The notes under the pieces are model-generated. The model was not told the DNA's origin. It saw only the letters and a program-made list of their open reading frames with translations, and searched no databases. Positions 21,030 through 28,537 of a stretch of 48,736 nucleotides of DNA are shown in pieces. Both the position numbers and the translations under genes were made by a program. Within the stretch, counting starts at the first letter, position 1; the number at the start of each line of letters is the position of its first letter. Origin of the DNA: a virus. Location of the stretch: positions 1 through 48,736 of the IMG/VR virus record IMGVR_UViG_3300032308_000424; one strand, written 5' to 3'.

Positions 21030-21691
21030 AAAAACAAGCATGGTCACACAGCAGTCTCAAAGATTTTGAAGGCTGCCAACGCAGGTATCACGAGGTCAAG
21101 GTCTTGAAGAAGTACCCCTTCCAAGAGACTGAGGCCACGCGTTACGGCAATCAGGTGCATAAGGCTATCGAGGATTACGTCCGAGATCAAAAGCCAATAC
21201 CGCCTGAGTACGAGCAGTTCAAGCCTGTCGTGGACGCCATGCTCAAGAAGCCCGGCAGAAAGTTAGCAGAGTACGAGATGGCGCTACGCGCTGACCTTAC
21301 GCCTACTAACTGGAAAGCACCTGATGTTTGGGTGCGGGGCATCGCTGACATTCTGATCGTTGACGACGAGAACCTTACGGCGTGGGTGGGAGACTGGAAG
21401 ACTGGAAGCAACAAGTACCCCGACAGGGATCAGCTTGTGCTCATGTCGCTCATGGTCTTTGCGCACTTCCCCCACATCCGCAAGGTCAACTCAGCGTTGC
21501 TGTTCATTGTCAAAAATGATATGGTCAAGATGCAGATGACACGCGATCAATCTGAAGCCTTTTGGTGGAAGTATCGTGAGCGTACTGCGCGTCTTGAAGC
21601 ATGTTTTGAGACGGGTGTATGGAACCCCAATCAAACTCCACTCTGCGGATGGTGTCAGGTCACCGGATGCGAGTTCAACCCCAAGCACTAG
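21026..21691 (+). CDS. RecB/Cas4-like PD-(D/E)XK exonuclease with a Fe-S cysteine set
   Basis: A 221-residue nuclease. His45 (GNQVHKAIE), Asp108 (VRGIADILIVDDENL), Asp123 and Lys125 (WVGDWKTG) and Gln136 form the RecB-family catalytic pattern. Cys17 (FEGCQRRY) together with Cys207, Cys210 and Cys215 (LCGWCQVTGCEF) gives one N-terminal plus three C-terminal cysteines, as in AddB and Cas4 proteins that bind a 4Fe-4S cluster. It would act on DNA ends during recombination or host DNA breakdown. There is no CRISPR locus nearby, so Cas4 function in adaptation is not suggested. It directly follows the HExxH gene with an ATGA overlap. Confidence 0.88.
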   Translation: MKKQAWSHSSLKDFEGCQRRYHEVKVLKKYPFQETEATRYGNQVHKAIEDYVRDQKPIPPEYEQFKPVVDAMLKKPGRKLAEYEMALRADLTPTNWKAPDVWVRGIADILIVDDENLTAWVGDWKTGSNKYPDRDQLVLMSLMVFAHFPHIRKVNSALLFIVKNDMVKMQMTRDQSEAFWWKYRERTARLEACFETGVWNPNQTPLCGWCQVTGCEFNPKH

Positions 21692-21700
21692 GAGCCAATC

Positions 21701-21934
21701 ATGGCAACAAGGAACTATCGGTCAGAGTACGACAACTACCAAGGCAAGCCAGATCAGATCAAGAAGCGAGCAGAGCGCGTCAAGGCTCGCCGGATGATGG
21801 AGAAGACGGGCTCAGCCACCAAGGGTGACGGCAAAGATGTAGACCACATCAAGCCTATGCGCTCAGGCGGCACATCAAGCAAAGGTAACTTGCGTATGCG
21901 TAGTAAATCTGCCAACAGAGCAGACAATAAATAA
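21701..21934 (+). CDS. Small HNH-like nuclease or DNA-binding protein
   Basis: A 77-residue very basic protein. Residues about 45-72 read DVDHIKPMRSGGTSSKGNLR, which matches the core of an HNH motif (V-D-H-I-x-P-x-x-x-G-G-x-x-x-x-x-N-L-R), with the final N of SANR as the third element. The N-terminal half (YDNYQGKPDQIKKRAERVKA) is a basic helix. The zinc-binding cysteines of larger HNH proteins are absent. Small proteins of this type are common in phage replication regions. Nicking activity is plausible but not proven. AGGAG precedes the ATG. Confidence 0.65.
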   Translation: MATRNYRSEYDNYQGKPDQIKKRAERVKARRMMEKTGSATKGDGKDVDHIKPMRSGGTSSKGNLRMRSKSANRADNK

Positions 21935-21948
21935 TCCTCGGAGAAGCA

Positions 21949-23508
21949 ATGGAAATCGTAGAAGACAGAGCACTTATCTTACGCACAAGAAACCCACACA
22001 AATACTCCATCATTCCCAAGAGCAAGGCTATGCCCCGTGCAGACGGAGGCTACGATGTCGCTGTGTATTGGGGCTTGGATGAAGCGCGGGTCTTGCGTAA
22101 CCTAGGTGTCAAAGACGTACCATCGCCTATTACTAGGCGCTATGACTGGCCGGGGCGTTACAAGCCCATGAAGCACCAGATCGAGACTGCGGCGTTCCTG
22201 ACGATGTACAGGAGAGCGTTCGTGTTCTCGGAGCCCGGCACTGGCAAAACATTGTCAGCCCTATGGGCAGCTGACTACTTGATGAAGCTCAAGAAGGTAA
22301 GGCGTGTGCTCGTTCTGTGTCCTCTGTCAATCATGCACAGCGCATGGATGGGCGACATCAACAACAGCATCATTCACCGCTCTGCCGTTATCGCTCACCA
22401 TGCGCAGGCTAGTCGCCGTATCGAGATGATCCAGCGTGATTACGAGATCGTTATTACCAACTACGAAGGCTTGAACCTGATTGCTGATGAGGTGCGTAAC
22501 GATGGCCGCTTTGACTTAGTGATTGTTGACGAAGCCAACGCATACAAAACAGTCACAACGCGTCGGTGGAAGGCGCTTAACTCCATCATCAACCCCAACA
22601 CATATCTCTGGATGATGACCGGCACTCCTGCATCGCAGTCGCCTGTGGATGCGTACGGCTTGGCCAAGCTAGTTAACCCCGAAGGTGTGCCCAAGTTTTT
22701 TACAGCATGGCGCGATCAGGTGATGAATAAAGTCACGCTGTTCAAGTGGGCGGCCAAGGCGGATGCCAAAGACAAAGTGCATGAGGCGCTACAACCCGCG
22801 ATACGCTTTACCAAAGCAATGTGCCTTGACTTGCCCCCAGTCATCACGATGGTGCGTGAGGTTCCCATGACACCACAGCAGAACAAGTACTACAACCTGC
22901 TCAAAGAGCGCATGCTGGTGCAAGCCGCAGGCGAGACCATCACAGCAGTCAACGCCGCCGCTGGCGTGTCTAAATTGCTTCAGATCAGTTGTGGTGCGGC
23001 CTACACAGACGACAAGGAGGTTGTGGAGTTTGACTCAGCGCCTCGCTTGGCTGTGCTAGAGGAGATACTGGAGGAGACCAGCCGCAAGGTCATCATCTTC
23101 GCTCTGTTTCGTAGCACCATCGACACCATTAGCAACTACCTCACCAAGAAGGGTATTGTCAATGAGTGCATCCACGGAGACGTATCCCCGAGCAAGCGTG
23201 GGCAGACAATCAATCGCTTCCAAACTGAGGACGACCCGCGTGTGTTGGTGATGCAGCCTGCGGCCTCCGCGCACGGCATTACGCTCACTGCCGCTGATAC
23301 TGTGGTGTTCTATGGGCCACTCATGAGCGTTGAGCAGTACATCCAGTGTTGCGCTCGTGCTGACCGCAAGGGACAAACTTCCGACAAAGTTACTGTGATT
23401 CACATTCAGAGTAGCCCGATCGAGAAGAAGATGTTTAACGCGCTCGAAGGAAAAGTTAGCGATAACTTACTTTTGACCGATATGTTTGAAACTGAAATTA
23501 AATCTTGA
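21949..23508 (+). CDS. SNF2-type superfamily 2 DNA helicase/translocase
   Basis: A 519-residue ATPase. Motif I is EPGTGKT at residues 95-101, motif Ia is near LVLCPLSIMHSAW (121-133), motif II is VDEAN at 193-197 and motif III is MMTGTPASQSP near 222-232. The second RecA domain has KVIIFALFRSTIDTI, a conserved HGDVSPSKRGQTINRF and motif VI QCCARADRKGQTSDKV, typical of SNF2 helicase-like proteins of phages. It would remodel or unwind DNA in replication or recombination. VDEAN differs from the DEAH/DEAD consensus but is common in the phage group. GGAGAAGCA precedes the ATG. Confidence 0.93.
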   Translation: MEIVEDRALILRTRNPHKYSIIPKSKAMPRADGGYDVAVYWGLDEARVLRNLGVKDVPSPITRRYDWPGRYKPMKHQIETAAFLTMYRRAFVFSEPGTGKTLSALWAADYLMKLKKVRRVLVLCPLSIMHSAWMGDINNSIIHRSAVIAHHAQASRRIEMIQRDYEIVITNYEGLNLIADEVRNDGRFDLVIVDEANAYKTVTTRRWKALNSIINPNTYLWMMTGTPASQSPVDAYGLAKLVNPEGVPKFFTAWRDQVMNKVTLFKWAAKADAKDKVHEALQPAIRFTKAMCLDLPPVITMVREVPMTPQQNKYYNLLKERMLVQAAGETITAVNAAAGVSKLLQISCGAAYTDDKEVVEFDSAPRLAVLEEILEETSRKVIIFALFRSTIDTISNYLTKKGIVNECIHGDVSPSKRGQTINRFQTEDDPRVLVMQPAASAHGITLTAADTVVFYGPLMSVEQYIQCCARADRKGQTSDKVTVIHIQSSPIEKKMFNALEGKVSDNLLLTDMFETEIKS

Positions 23509-23515
23509 AAGGGGG

Positions 23516-23543
23516 TTGCAACGCTAGAAATTACATGTAAACT
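23516..23543 (+). promoter_or_regulatory. Third early promoter
   Basis: TTGCAA at 23516-23521 and TAAACT at 23538-23543 are separated by 16 nt. The operator-like 16-mer begins at the last base of the -10 box. The promoter lies in the 71-nt gap after the helicase gene and would drive the SSB-like, HTH and primase-helicase genes. Confidence 0.5.
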
Positions 23544-23558
23544 GTCCAACCTTAGACA
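23543..23558. promoter_or_regulatory. Operator-like 16-mer, copy 3
   Basis: TGTCCAACCTTAGACA, a palindrome-like match to copies at 8313 and 16100. Its place just downstream of a -10 box would suit repression. Confidence 0.6.
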
Positions 23559-23579
23559 ACAATTAAACCGGAGAAGCAA

Positions 23580-23981
23580 ATGTCAGAAGACTCAGTACCG
23601 CTAGACAAACTAGCAAAAATTTATCGCAAACTGCGTAGCAAGATTGCCGACCTGACCCAAGAGTACGACACGCAAGTCGAAGTGCTCAAGGCGCAACAGG
23701 AAGAAATCAAGAACGCAATGAAAGACCAGATGAAAGCGCTTGGCGTTACATCTGTACGAACTCTAGAAGGCACCGTGGTGCTGTCTGTGAAGACGCGTTA
23801 CTCAACCCAAGACTGGGACGAATTTAAGAAATTCGTCATAGCCCACGAAGCTCTTGAGCTTTTGGAGAAGCGCATCGCACAGACCAACATGAAGCAATTC
23901 TTGGACGAAAACCCCGGGGTCGTACCGCCCGGCCTGAACTCAGCATCTGAGTACGACATCTCTGTACGCAAACCTACTTAA
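23580..23981 (+). CDS. Coiled-coil phage protein of unknown function
   Basis: A 133-residue protein. Residues 5-65 form a charged coiled coil (LAKIYRKLRSKIADLTQEYD, then VEVLKAQQEEIKNAMKDQMK). A short beta hairpin (TSVRTLEGTVVLSVKTRY) and a helical end follow, closing with PPGLNSASEYDISVRKP. This layout, coiled coil then a hairpin then a 'P-G-x-x-x-x-E-x-x-x-x-V-R-K' end, recalls the Gp157-like group of phage proteins, but the match is only in architecture. The position just before the SSB-like gene suggests a replication or recombination partner. Confidence 0.6.
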   Translation: MSEDSVPLDKLAKIYRKLRSKIADLTQEYDTQVEVLKAQQEEIKNAMKDQMKALGVTSVRTLEGTVVLSVKTRYSTQDWDEFKKFVIAHEALELLEKRIAQTNMKQFLDENPGVVPPGLNSASEYDISVRKPT

Positions 23982-23993
23982 CTGGAAATAAAA

Positions 23994-24989
23994 ATGAGCA
24001 ATATTGCAATGTTCAACCCCTCAAACGTGCCAGCTTTCGCTAAGAACGCGGCTCTGTCTGCAACTACTTTGGCCTTGGCTGGCGGTGTCAACACCAGTGC
24101 CGGCATGAAGCGCGTCTCCATCAAGGGTGGCGTGTTCCGCTTGCTCGCTGGTGGCAAAGAGATCGCCGCGATTGACGAGCGCTTCTTGGATGTGATCGTG
24201 GTCAAAGCTGCTCCCAAGGTCAGCCGTATTTTCTACGCAGGCTCGTACGACAAAGACGCGGCTGCAGCCGCCCCTGACTGCACCTCTGGTGATGGTGAGA
24301 AGCCTGACGCAAACGTGAAAAATAAGCAGTCTTCAAGCTGTGCAACTTGCCCCCAGAACATCGCTGGGTCTGGCAATGGTCAAAGCCGTGCATGCCGTTA
24401 CCAACAGCGCTTGGCTGTGGTCTTGGCTAACAACCCCGAAGGTGATGTGCTTCAGGTCACCCTGCCAGCTACTTCCATCTTTGGCAAAGAAGAAGGCGAC
24501 AAGCGCCCCTTGCAGGCATACGCCCGTGCTATGGCGGCTCAGACTCCTCCTGTGAACTTGGACGCCATCGTGACCCGCATGAAGTTTGACACCAAGGCTG
24601 AGTCACCCAAGCTGATCTTCGCTCCTGTGCGTTGGTTGACTGATGACGAGTACGAGATTGTGCAGAATCAAGCCAACACTAAGGATGCTGAGAAGGCCGT
24701 AGCTTCTACCCCTGCCGCTTTGGATGGCGTTACTAGTCCGGCTCCCTTGGCTATCCCCGGTAAAGCGCCCGGAACAAGCACTAAATCTCTCGGTGATTTG
24801 CTTGACGAAGACGATGCCGAAGCTATTGCGGAAGTCAAAGCAACCAAGGCTAAGAAGACCAAAGCCGCCCCTGTGGAGGCCGAAGTTGAGGAAGAGCCAG
24901 AAGTGCGCAAGGCTCCTGCCAAAGTTGAAGCCGCCCCAGCTAAGAAGAACAAGCTGGCCGACATCGTTGCTGATTGGGATGATGAGTAA
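23994..24989 (+). CDS. Candidate single-stranded DNA-binding protein
   Basis: A 331-residue protein. Residues about 35-215 form the likely core, with a Cys set suggesting zinc binding (PDCTSGDG, SSSCATCPQNIAG, SRACRYQQRLAVVL) and beta-rich surroundings. The C-terminal third is a low-complexity Ala/Lys/Glu/Pro linker (EVKATKAKKTKAAPVEAEVE) ending in the acidic tip DIVADWDDE. A long flexible tail with an acidic end is the classic plan of SSB proteins, which use it to recruit replication enzymes. It lies among replication genes. Assignment is from architecture and context, and a zinc-containing SSB resembling T4 gp32 in plan is possible. Confidence 0.5.
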   Translation: MSNIAMFNPSNVPAFAKNAALSATTLALAGGVNTSAGMKRVSIKGGVFRLLAGGKEIAAIDERFLDVIVVKAAPKVSRIFYAGSYDKDAAAAAPDCTSGDGEKPDANVKNKQSSSCATCPQNIAGSGNGQSRACRYQQRLAVVLANNPEGDVLQVTLPATSIFGKEEGDKRPLQAYARAMAAQTPPVNLDAIVTRMKFDTKAESPKLIFAPVRWLTDDEYEIVQNQANTKDAEKAVASTPAALDGVTSPAPLAIPGKAPGTSTKSLGDLLDEDDAEAIAEVKATKAKKTKAAPVEAEVEEEPEVRKAPAKVEAAPAKKNKLADIVADWDDE

Positions 24990-24995
24990 GTACAC

Positions 24996-25020
24996 AGGGG
25001 GCTTCGGCCCCCTTTAAAAA
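24996..25020 (+). terminator. Probable Rho-independent terminator with a UUCG loop
   Basis: AGGGGGC-TTCG-GCCCCCT forms a 7-bp stem closed by C(UUCG)G, a very stable tetraloop, followed by TTTAAAAA. The T tract is short, so it may be partial. It separates the SSB-like gene from the HTH gene. Confidence 0.55.
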
Positions 25021-25022
25021 CT

Positions 25023-25301
25023 ATGGCCTACTCACAAAAAATTATTGACGACGTAGCGAAGACACCCAAGTCTCTGGGCAACCAGCTTGGGCGTTGGGCG
25101 ATCCATCTTGACTTCCCAGTCACGAAGATTGCCTTTGCGCTCGGTGTCTCTCGACAGACTGTATACAACTGGTTTACAGGCACGGAAGTGTTTGTGGCCT
25201 ATCGTAACCGCGTCGAGTTCTTAACCAAAATAATGCAGACCTCACGCACAGCAGATGAGGCATGGAGAAAAATATGTACAGAATACAACCTAGAACCTTG
25301 A
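25023..25301 (+). CDS. Small helix-turn-helix regulator
   Basis: A 92-residue protein with a Cro/CI-like helix-turn-helix at about residues 32-52 (VTKIAFALGVSRQTVYNWFT): first helix, the G-V-S turn, and recognition helix RQTVYNWF. The rest is helical. No dimerisation or protease-sensitive domain is fused, so it looks like a Cro-size regulator. The ATG at 25023 has no strong ribosome binding site and follows the terminator hairpin closely, suggesting low or conditional expression. It is the clearest candidate for the protein that binds the TGTCCAAC-type operators, though the winged-helix protein at 16351 is another. Confidence 0.7.
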   Translation: MAYSQKIIDDVAKTPKSLGNQLGRWAIHLDFPVTKIAFALGVSRQTVYNWFTGTEVFVAYRNRVEFLTKIMQTSRTADEAWRKICTEYNLEP

Positions 25302-25459
25302 CAACTAAAGAGTTGATCTACTTCAGCGCCGAACTGATTGAACTTCCCAGAGGGTTACCCAAGGATTTTCAGCTGGAACTTATCAGACGCTTGGAAGCTT
25401 TAACGCCAAACGATGCTCCGTTGCCAGTAGATCCTAAACAGCTAGATCTGTTCAAGTAA
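25274..25459 (+). CDS. Small unknown protein overlapping the HTH gene
   Basis: A 61-residue protein, MYRIQPRTLTTKELIYFSAE onward. I chose the ATG at 25274 because GGAG lies 10 nt upstream. It is helical (ELIYFSAELIELPRGLPKDF, QLELIRRLEALTP) and ends DPKQLDLFK, a Q-L-D-L-F peptide that resembles the clamp-binding motif (Qx(L/M)xLF) found at ends of replication proteins. That suggests it could bind the host sliding clamp. It overlaps the HTH gene by 28 nt. Confidence 0.5.
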   Translation: MYRIQPRTLTTKELIYFSAELIELPRGLPKDFQLELIRRLEALTPNDAPLPVDPKQLDLFK

Positions 25460-25476
25460 CCCAACCAAGGACTTCA

Positions 25477-28371
25477 ATGACTCCGCTTGAGTTTTTAGCG
25501 GTTGTTCTGCCGCCGCCAAAATTTGGCCGGTACTGCGTAGCAGAACTAACGAAGATCAAAGAGCATGTCTTTGTAGACGCGCTAGATCAAACAACAGCAC
25601 CAATTAAAAGTTGGCACGATGACAAGTGTGACGTTTACTTTGCCTTGGCTACCTTTGGCAACGAGGACAAGCGCACTGCTGTGAACGCTCAGTATGTTAA
25701 ATCCATGTTCATCGACATGGATGGGTATGCCTCGAAGAAAGACGCCGCCCTTGCGCTCAATTCGTTTTTGGAAAAGACCGGCCTTGATGCCTTGGGTACG
25801 CCCTACGTGGTGGGTTCTGGTGGCGGCTTACACTGCTACTGGCCACTACTTACTGCCGTTCCTATCGACACATGGAAGCCGGTGGCCGAGAACTTCAAAC
25901 GCCTGTGCAAGCAAGAGAGCCTAGCCATCGACATGACTGTGACGGCTGATGCCGCCCGTGTCTTGCGTGTGCCGGGCACAACCAACTTCAAGAAGAAGTA
26001 CGCCACACCGCGCCCTGTGCGCATACTGACTGAAGGCGACTTGTTCAGCTTCGAAGGCTTAGCTGAAATTATCAGGGAGAAACTGACAAGCTCAGTTTAT
26101 GAGCCAGTAACTGCGCCCACACTTGATTTGCCCGGACAGCGGCCAGCCAAGGCAACGCCATCGGCTACGACAGTCAAGCTGTATGAGAACAGCGTGACCA
26201 AGTTCAAACCAATCTGGTTGGCTACGCAAAACGACAGGGGTTGCAAGCAACTGGCGCACTATGTTGAGCATGCCAAGGAAGAGGGCATGGAGCCGATCTG
26301 GCGTGGTCTCCTATCATGGGCTAAGGTCTGTGAGGACGGCAACGGAGCGGCTGTGTGGCTAAGCAAGATGCACCCCTACGAGCCTGCTCGTATGAACCAG
26401 AAACTGCAAAGCATCAAAGGCCCATACCCATGCGTCAAGATGGACTCGGAGAATCCCGGCATTTGCCCAAGCTGTCAGCACTGGGGCAAGATCACCAACC
26501 CGCTGATCTTGGGGCGTGAGATTGGTGTTGAAGTTGAAGAGAAAGAAATTGAGTTAAAAGTTTCAAGTGAAAGCACGGCAACCGCAAAGGAAGTCGTCAA
26601 GGTCATGCGCCCAACACCACCCCGTGGTTATGCCTATGGTACCAATGGTGGCGTGTTCATGGAACGTGTGGTGGAGGACGAAGAGGGTAACAAGGCCAAG
26701 AAGCAAGTGATGCTTCTGCCATACGAGTTGTTTGTTGTGGACATCCTCAACAGCAATAACGACCACACTGTGCACATGATTGCGCTACGGCCCGAAGGGG
26801 CGCTGAACGTGACTATGCCGCAGAAAGCCGTGGTCAGCAAAGACGAGACAGTTAAAGCGCTGGCAAGCCAGAACATCGTGGCAGCTTTTGGCACCGGCAA
26901 TGACAAAAACCTTTTTGAATATGTGAGGGCATGCGTGGAAGAATCTAGCACCAACAAAACACCAATCAAAGTTCCAGACAGCTATGGTTGGCAACCTGAC
27001 AACTCGTATGTATTTGCGGGTCGTATCTTTACTAAGGGTAAACCCCCTGTCAAAGTCCCGATGCCGGGCTTGGAGAACATCACCAAGAACACTGAGCCTC
27101 GTGGCACTATGGAGGCATGGCGTGCGTTCATCGACATGCTTATTGCCAAGAAGATGTGGGATCACCTAGCCGTTTTGCTTGCCGGTGCTGGCGCTCCATT
27201 CATGCGCTTCACGGGCATCTACGGCATGACGTACCACTGTGCCAGTACCGAGTCAGGTACGGGTAAGACGCTAGCTCTGGAGGCCGCAGCTTCGGTCTGG
27301 GGACACCCCACCCACTACCGCACAGGCAAGAGCACTTCACCTGTTGCCATGCAACAGCGCCTTGGGTTGCTAAACAGCCACCCGCTGATTACAGACGAGA
27401 TCACATCCAAGAACCGCGATGACTTCGAGTGGTTGCCTGAGTTCTTGCTAGACATGACCGAGGGTCGCGGCAAGGAGCGTATGGAGTCCGGCTCCAACAA
27501 AGAGCGTTTGAACTTGTCGACATGGATGACCAACGCCTTGATGTCGTCTAACACCCACATCGTGGACTACCTGACCGGTGGCCGTACGCACTCATCTGAG
27601 GGCGAGTTGCGCCGCTTGCTTGAGTTTGTACTTGAGGATGAGTTGACATGGGAGCCCCACGAGATTGAGATCATCAAGTCCTTGCAACACAACTACGGCC
27701 TAGCCGGTTATGCCTTGGCGCAGTACCTTGCAGACAACGTGGACAAGTTCCCCGTGATGGTTGGCGAGGCTGTTGCAGGTATGTACACGGAGTTCAAAGC
27801 AACCAACGATGAGCGTTTCTGGATGGCTGGCGTAGGCGCTTCAGTATGCGCCCTCAGAGCGTTTAAAGAGTTGGGTGTGGCTGAGATACCCTTTCGCCCC
27901 ATTTTGAACGCATACAAAAAGGCTGTGGACTACATGCGAGCCAGTATGAAGAGCAGTGTGCGCACCGCTGTCGATGTGTTAAACGCCTACACCCGTGACA
28001 ACTACGGCAACTTCGTGGTGATTAAGCCAAGCAAAGGCGGCTTGATGGCAGAACTGGGTAGCGGCAAGGACATCGACCTGTCGATCACGCGCAACAAGGT
28101 GTTCGGGCGTGTGGAGCATGAGCCGATTCCCAACCACATCGACTACTTCATCGAGGAGCAACTGCTAAAGGCGTACTGCGCCACCATGAGCTTCGGTTAC
28201 GCCACATTTAAGCGCCAGCTTGAACAACTGTACAACGTGGAGTATCTTAAGAAAGACATGATGGCCAAGACCAAGGGGCCGCAGATGCGGGTAACAGTCA
28301 TGAAAATCAGACGCGAGATTATTGAAGCCGATGAAGTACTCCTTACTGCGCCTTCCGTGGGAGAAGCTTGA
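25477..28371 (+). CDS. Primase-helicase (AEP-like primase with DUF927-type helicase)
   Basis: A 964-residue fusion. The N-terminal third resembles an archaeo-eukaryotic primase: MFIDMDGY with Asp80 and Asp82, then GSGGGLHCYWPL (113-124), and a later basic segment (ARVLRVPGTTNFKKKY). A Cys set CVKMDSENPGICPSC near 320-335 may bind zinc. The C-terminal half is a helicase of the DUF927 kind: Walker A ESGTGKT at 592-598, PLITDEITSKN as Walker B, and MTNALMSSNTH as sensor. Together they would start lagging-strand synthesis and unwind the fork for the family A polymerase. AAGGACTTCA precedes the ATG. The stop is overlapped by the next small gene. Confidence 0.9.
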   Translation: MTPLEFLAVVLPPPKFGRYCVAELTKIKEHVFVDALDQTTAPIKSWHDDKCDVYFALATFGNEDKRTAVNAQYVKSMFIDMDGYASKKDAALALNSFLEKTGLDALGTPYVVGSGGGLHCYWPLLTAVPIDTWKPVAENFKRLCKQESLAIDMTVTADAARVLRVPGTTNFKKKYATPRPVRILTEGDLFSFEGLAEIIREKLTSSVYEPVTAPTLDLPGQRPAKATPSATTVKLYENSVTKFKPIWLATQNDRGCKQLAHYVEHAKEEGMEPIWRGLLSWAKVCEDGNGAAVWLSKMHPYEPARMNQKLQSIKGPYPCVKMDSENPGICPSCQHWGKITNPLILGREIGVEVEEKEIELKVSSESTATAKEVVKVMRPTPPRGYAYGTNGGVFMERVVEDEEGNKAKKQVMLLPYELFVVDILNSNNDHTVHMIALRPEGALNVTMPQKAVVSKDETVKALASQNIVAAFGTGNDKNLFEYVRACVEESSTNKTPIKVPDSYGWQPDNSYVFAGRIFTKGKPPVKVPMPGLENITKNTEPRGTMEAWRAFIDMLIAKKMWDHLAVLLAGAGAPFMRFTGIYGMTYHCASTESGTGKTLALEAAASVWGHPTHYRTGKSTSPVAMQQRLGLLNSHPLITDEITSKNRDDFEWLPEFLLDMTEGRGKERMESGSNKERLNLSTWMTNALMSSNTHIVDYLTGGRTHSSEGELRRLLEFVLEDELTWEPHEIEIIKSLQHNYGLAGYALAQYLADNVDKFPVMVGEAVAGMYTEFKATNDERFWMAGVGASVCALRAFKELGVAEIPFRPILNAYKKAVDYMRASMKSSVRTAVDVLNAYTRDNYGNFVVIKPSKGGLMAELGSGKDIDLSITRNKVFGRVEHEPIPNHIDYFIEEQLLKAYCATMSFGYATFKRQLEQLYNVEYLKKDMMAKTKGPQMRVTVMKIRREIIEADEVLLTAPSVGEA

Positions 28372-28537
28372 AAAAGGGCAGGGATTCTTTATCCCTTGCC
28401 TTGACACTGACGCCATGCGTGAGTGGGGCTTAAAGCAAGCGTTCTTTCAGCGGATACTAGATGCCCACGCTAGCGTGGGCATCCTTGACGGCAAGATCGG
28501 TGTTATGTTTTACCGCCGTCCCGAATCCGCTTCATAG
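28331..28537 (+). CDS. Last rightward gene, small conserved protein
   Basis: A 68-residue protein, MKYSLLRLPWEKLEKGQGFF onward. The segment GQGFFIPCLDTDAMREWGLK, then a helix (FFQRILDAHASVGI) and GKIGVMFYRRP, is a pattern seen in many phage-encoded small proteins of unknown role. Its start overlaps the primase-helicase stop. Its 3' end overlaps the giant leftward gene tail-to-tail by 35 bp, and a perfect 24-nt palindrome lies inside it. Confidence 0.6.
   Translation: MKYSLLRLPWEKLEKGQGFFIPCLDTDAMREWGLKQAFFQRILDAHASVGILDGKIGVMFYRRPESAS
28460..28483. repeat. Perfect 24-nt palindrome at the convergent junction
   Basis: Arms of GATGCCCACGCT and its exact complement meet without mismatch. As RNA it forms a GC-rich hairpin with a CTAG loop. 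It lies 20 bp before the two opposing gene ends overlap. No T tract follows on either side. Confidence 0.85.

Noticed and set aside
21026-21691. Cas4 of a phage CRISPR system
   Set aside because: No Cas1, Cas2, repeats or leader are visible. The RecB/AddB-like reading is simpler.
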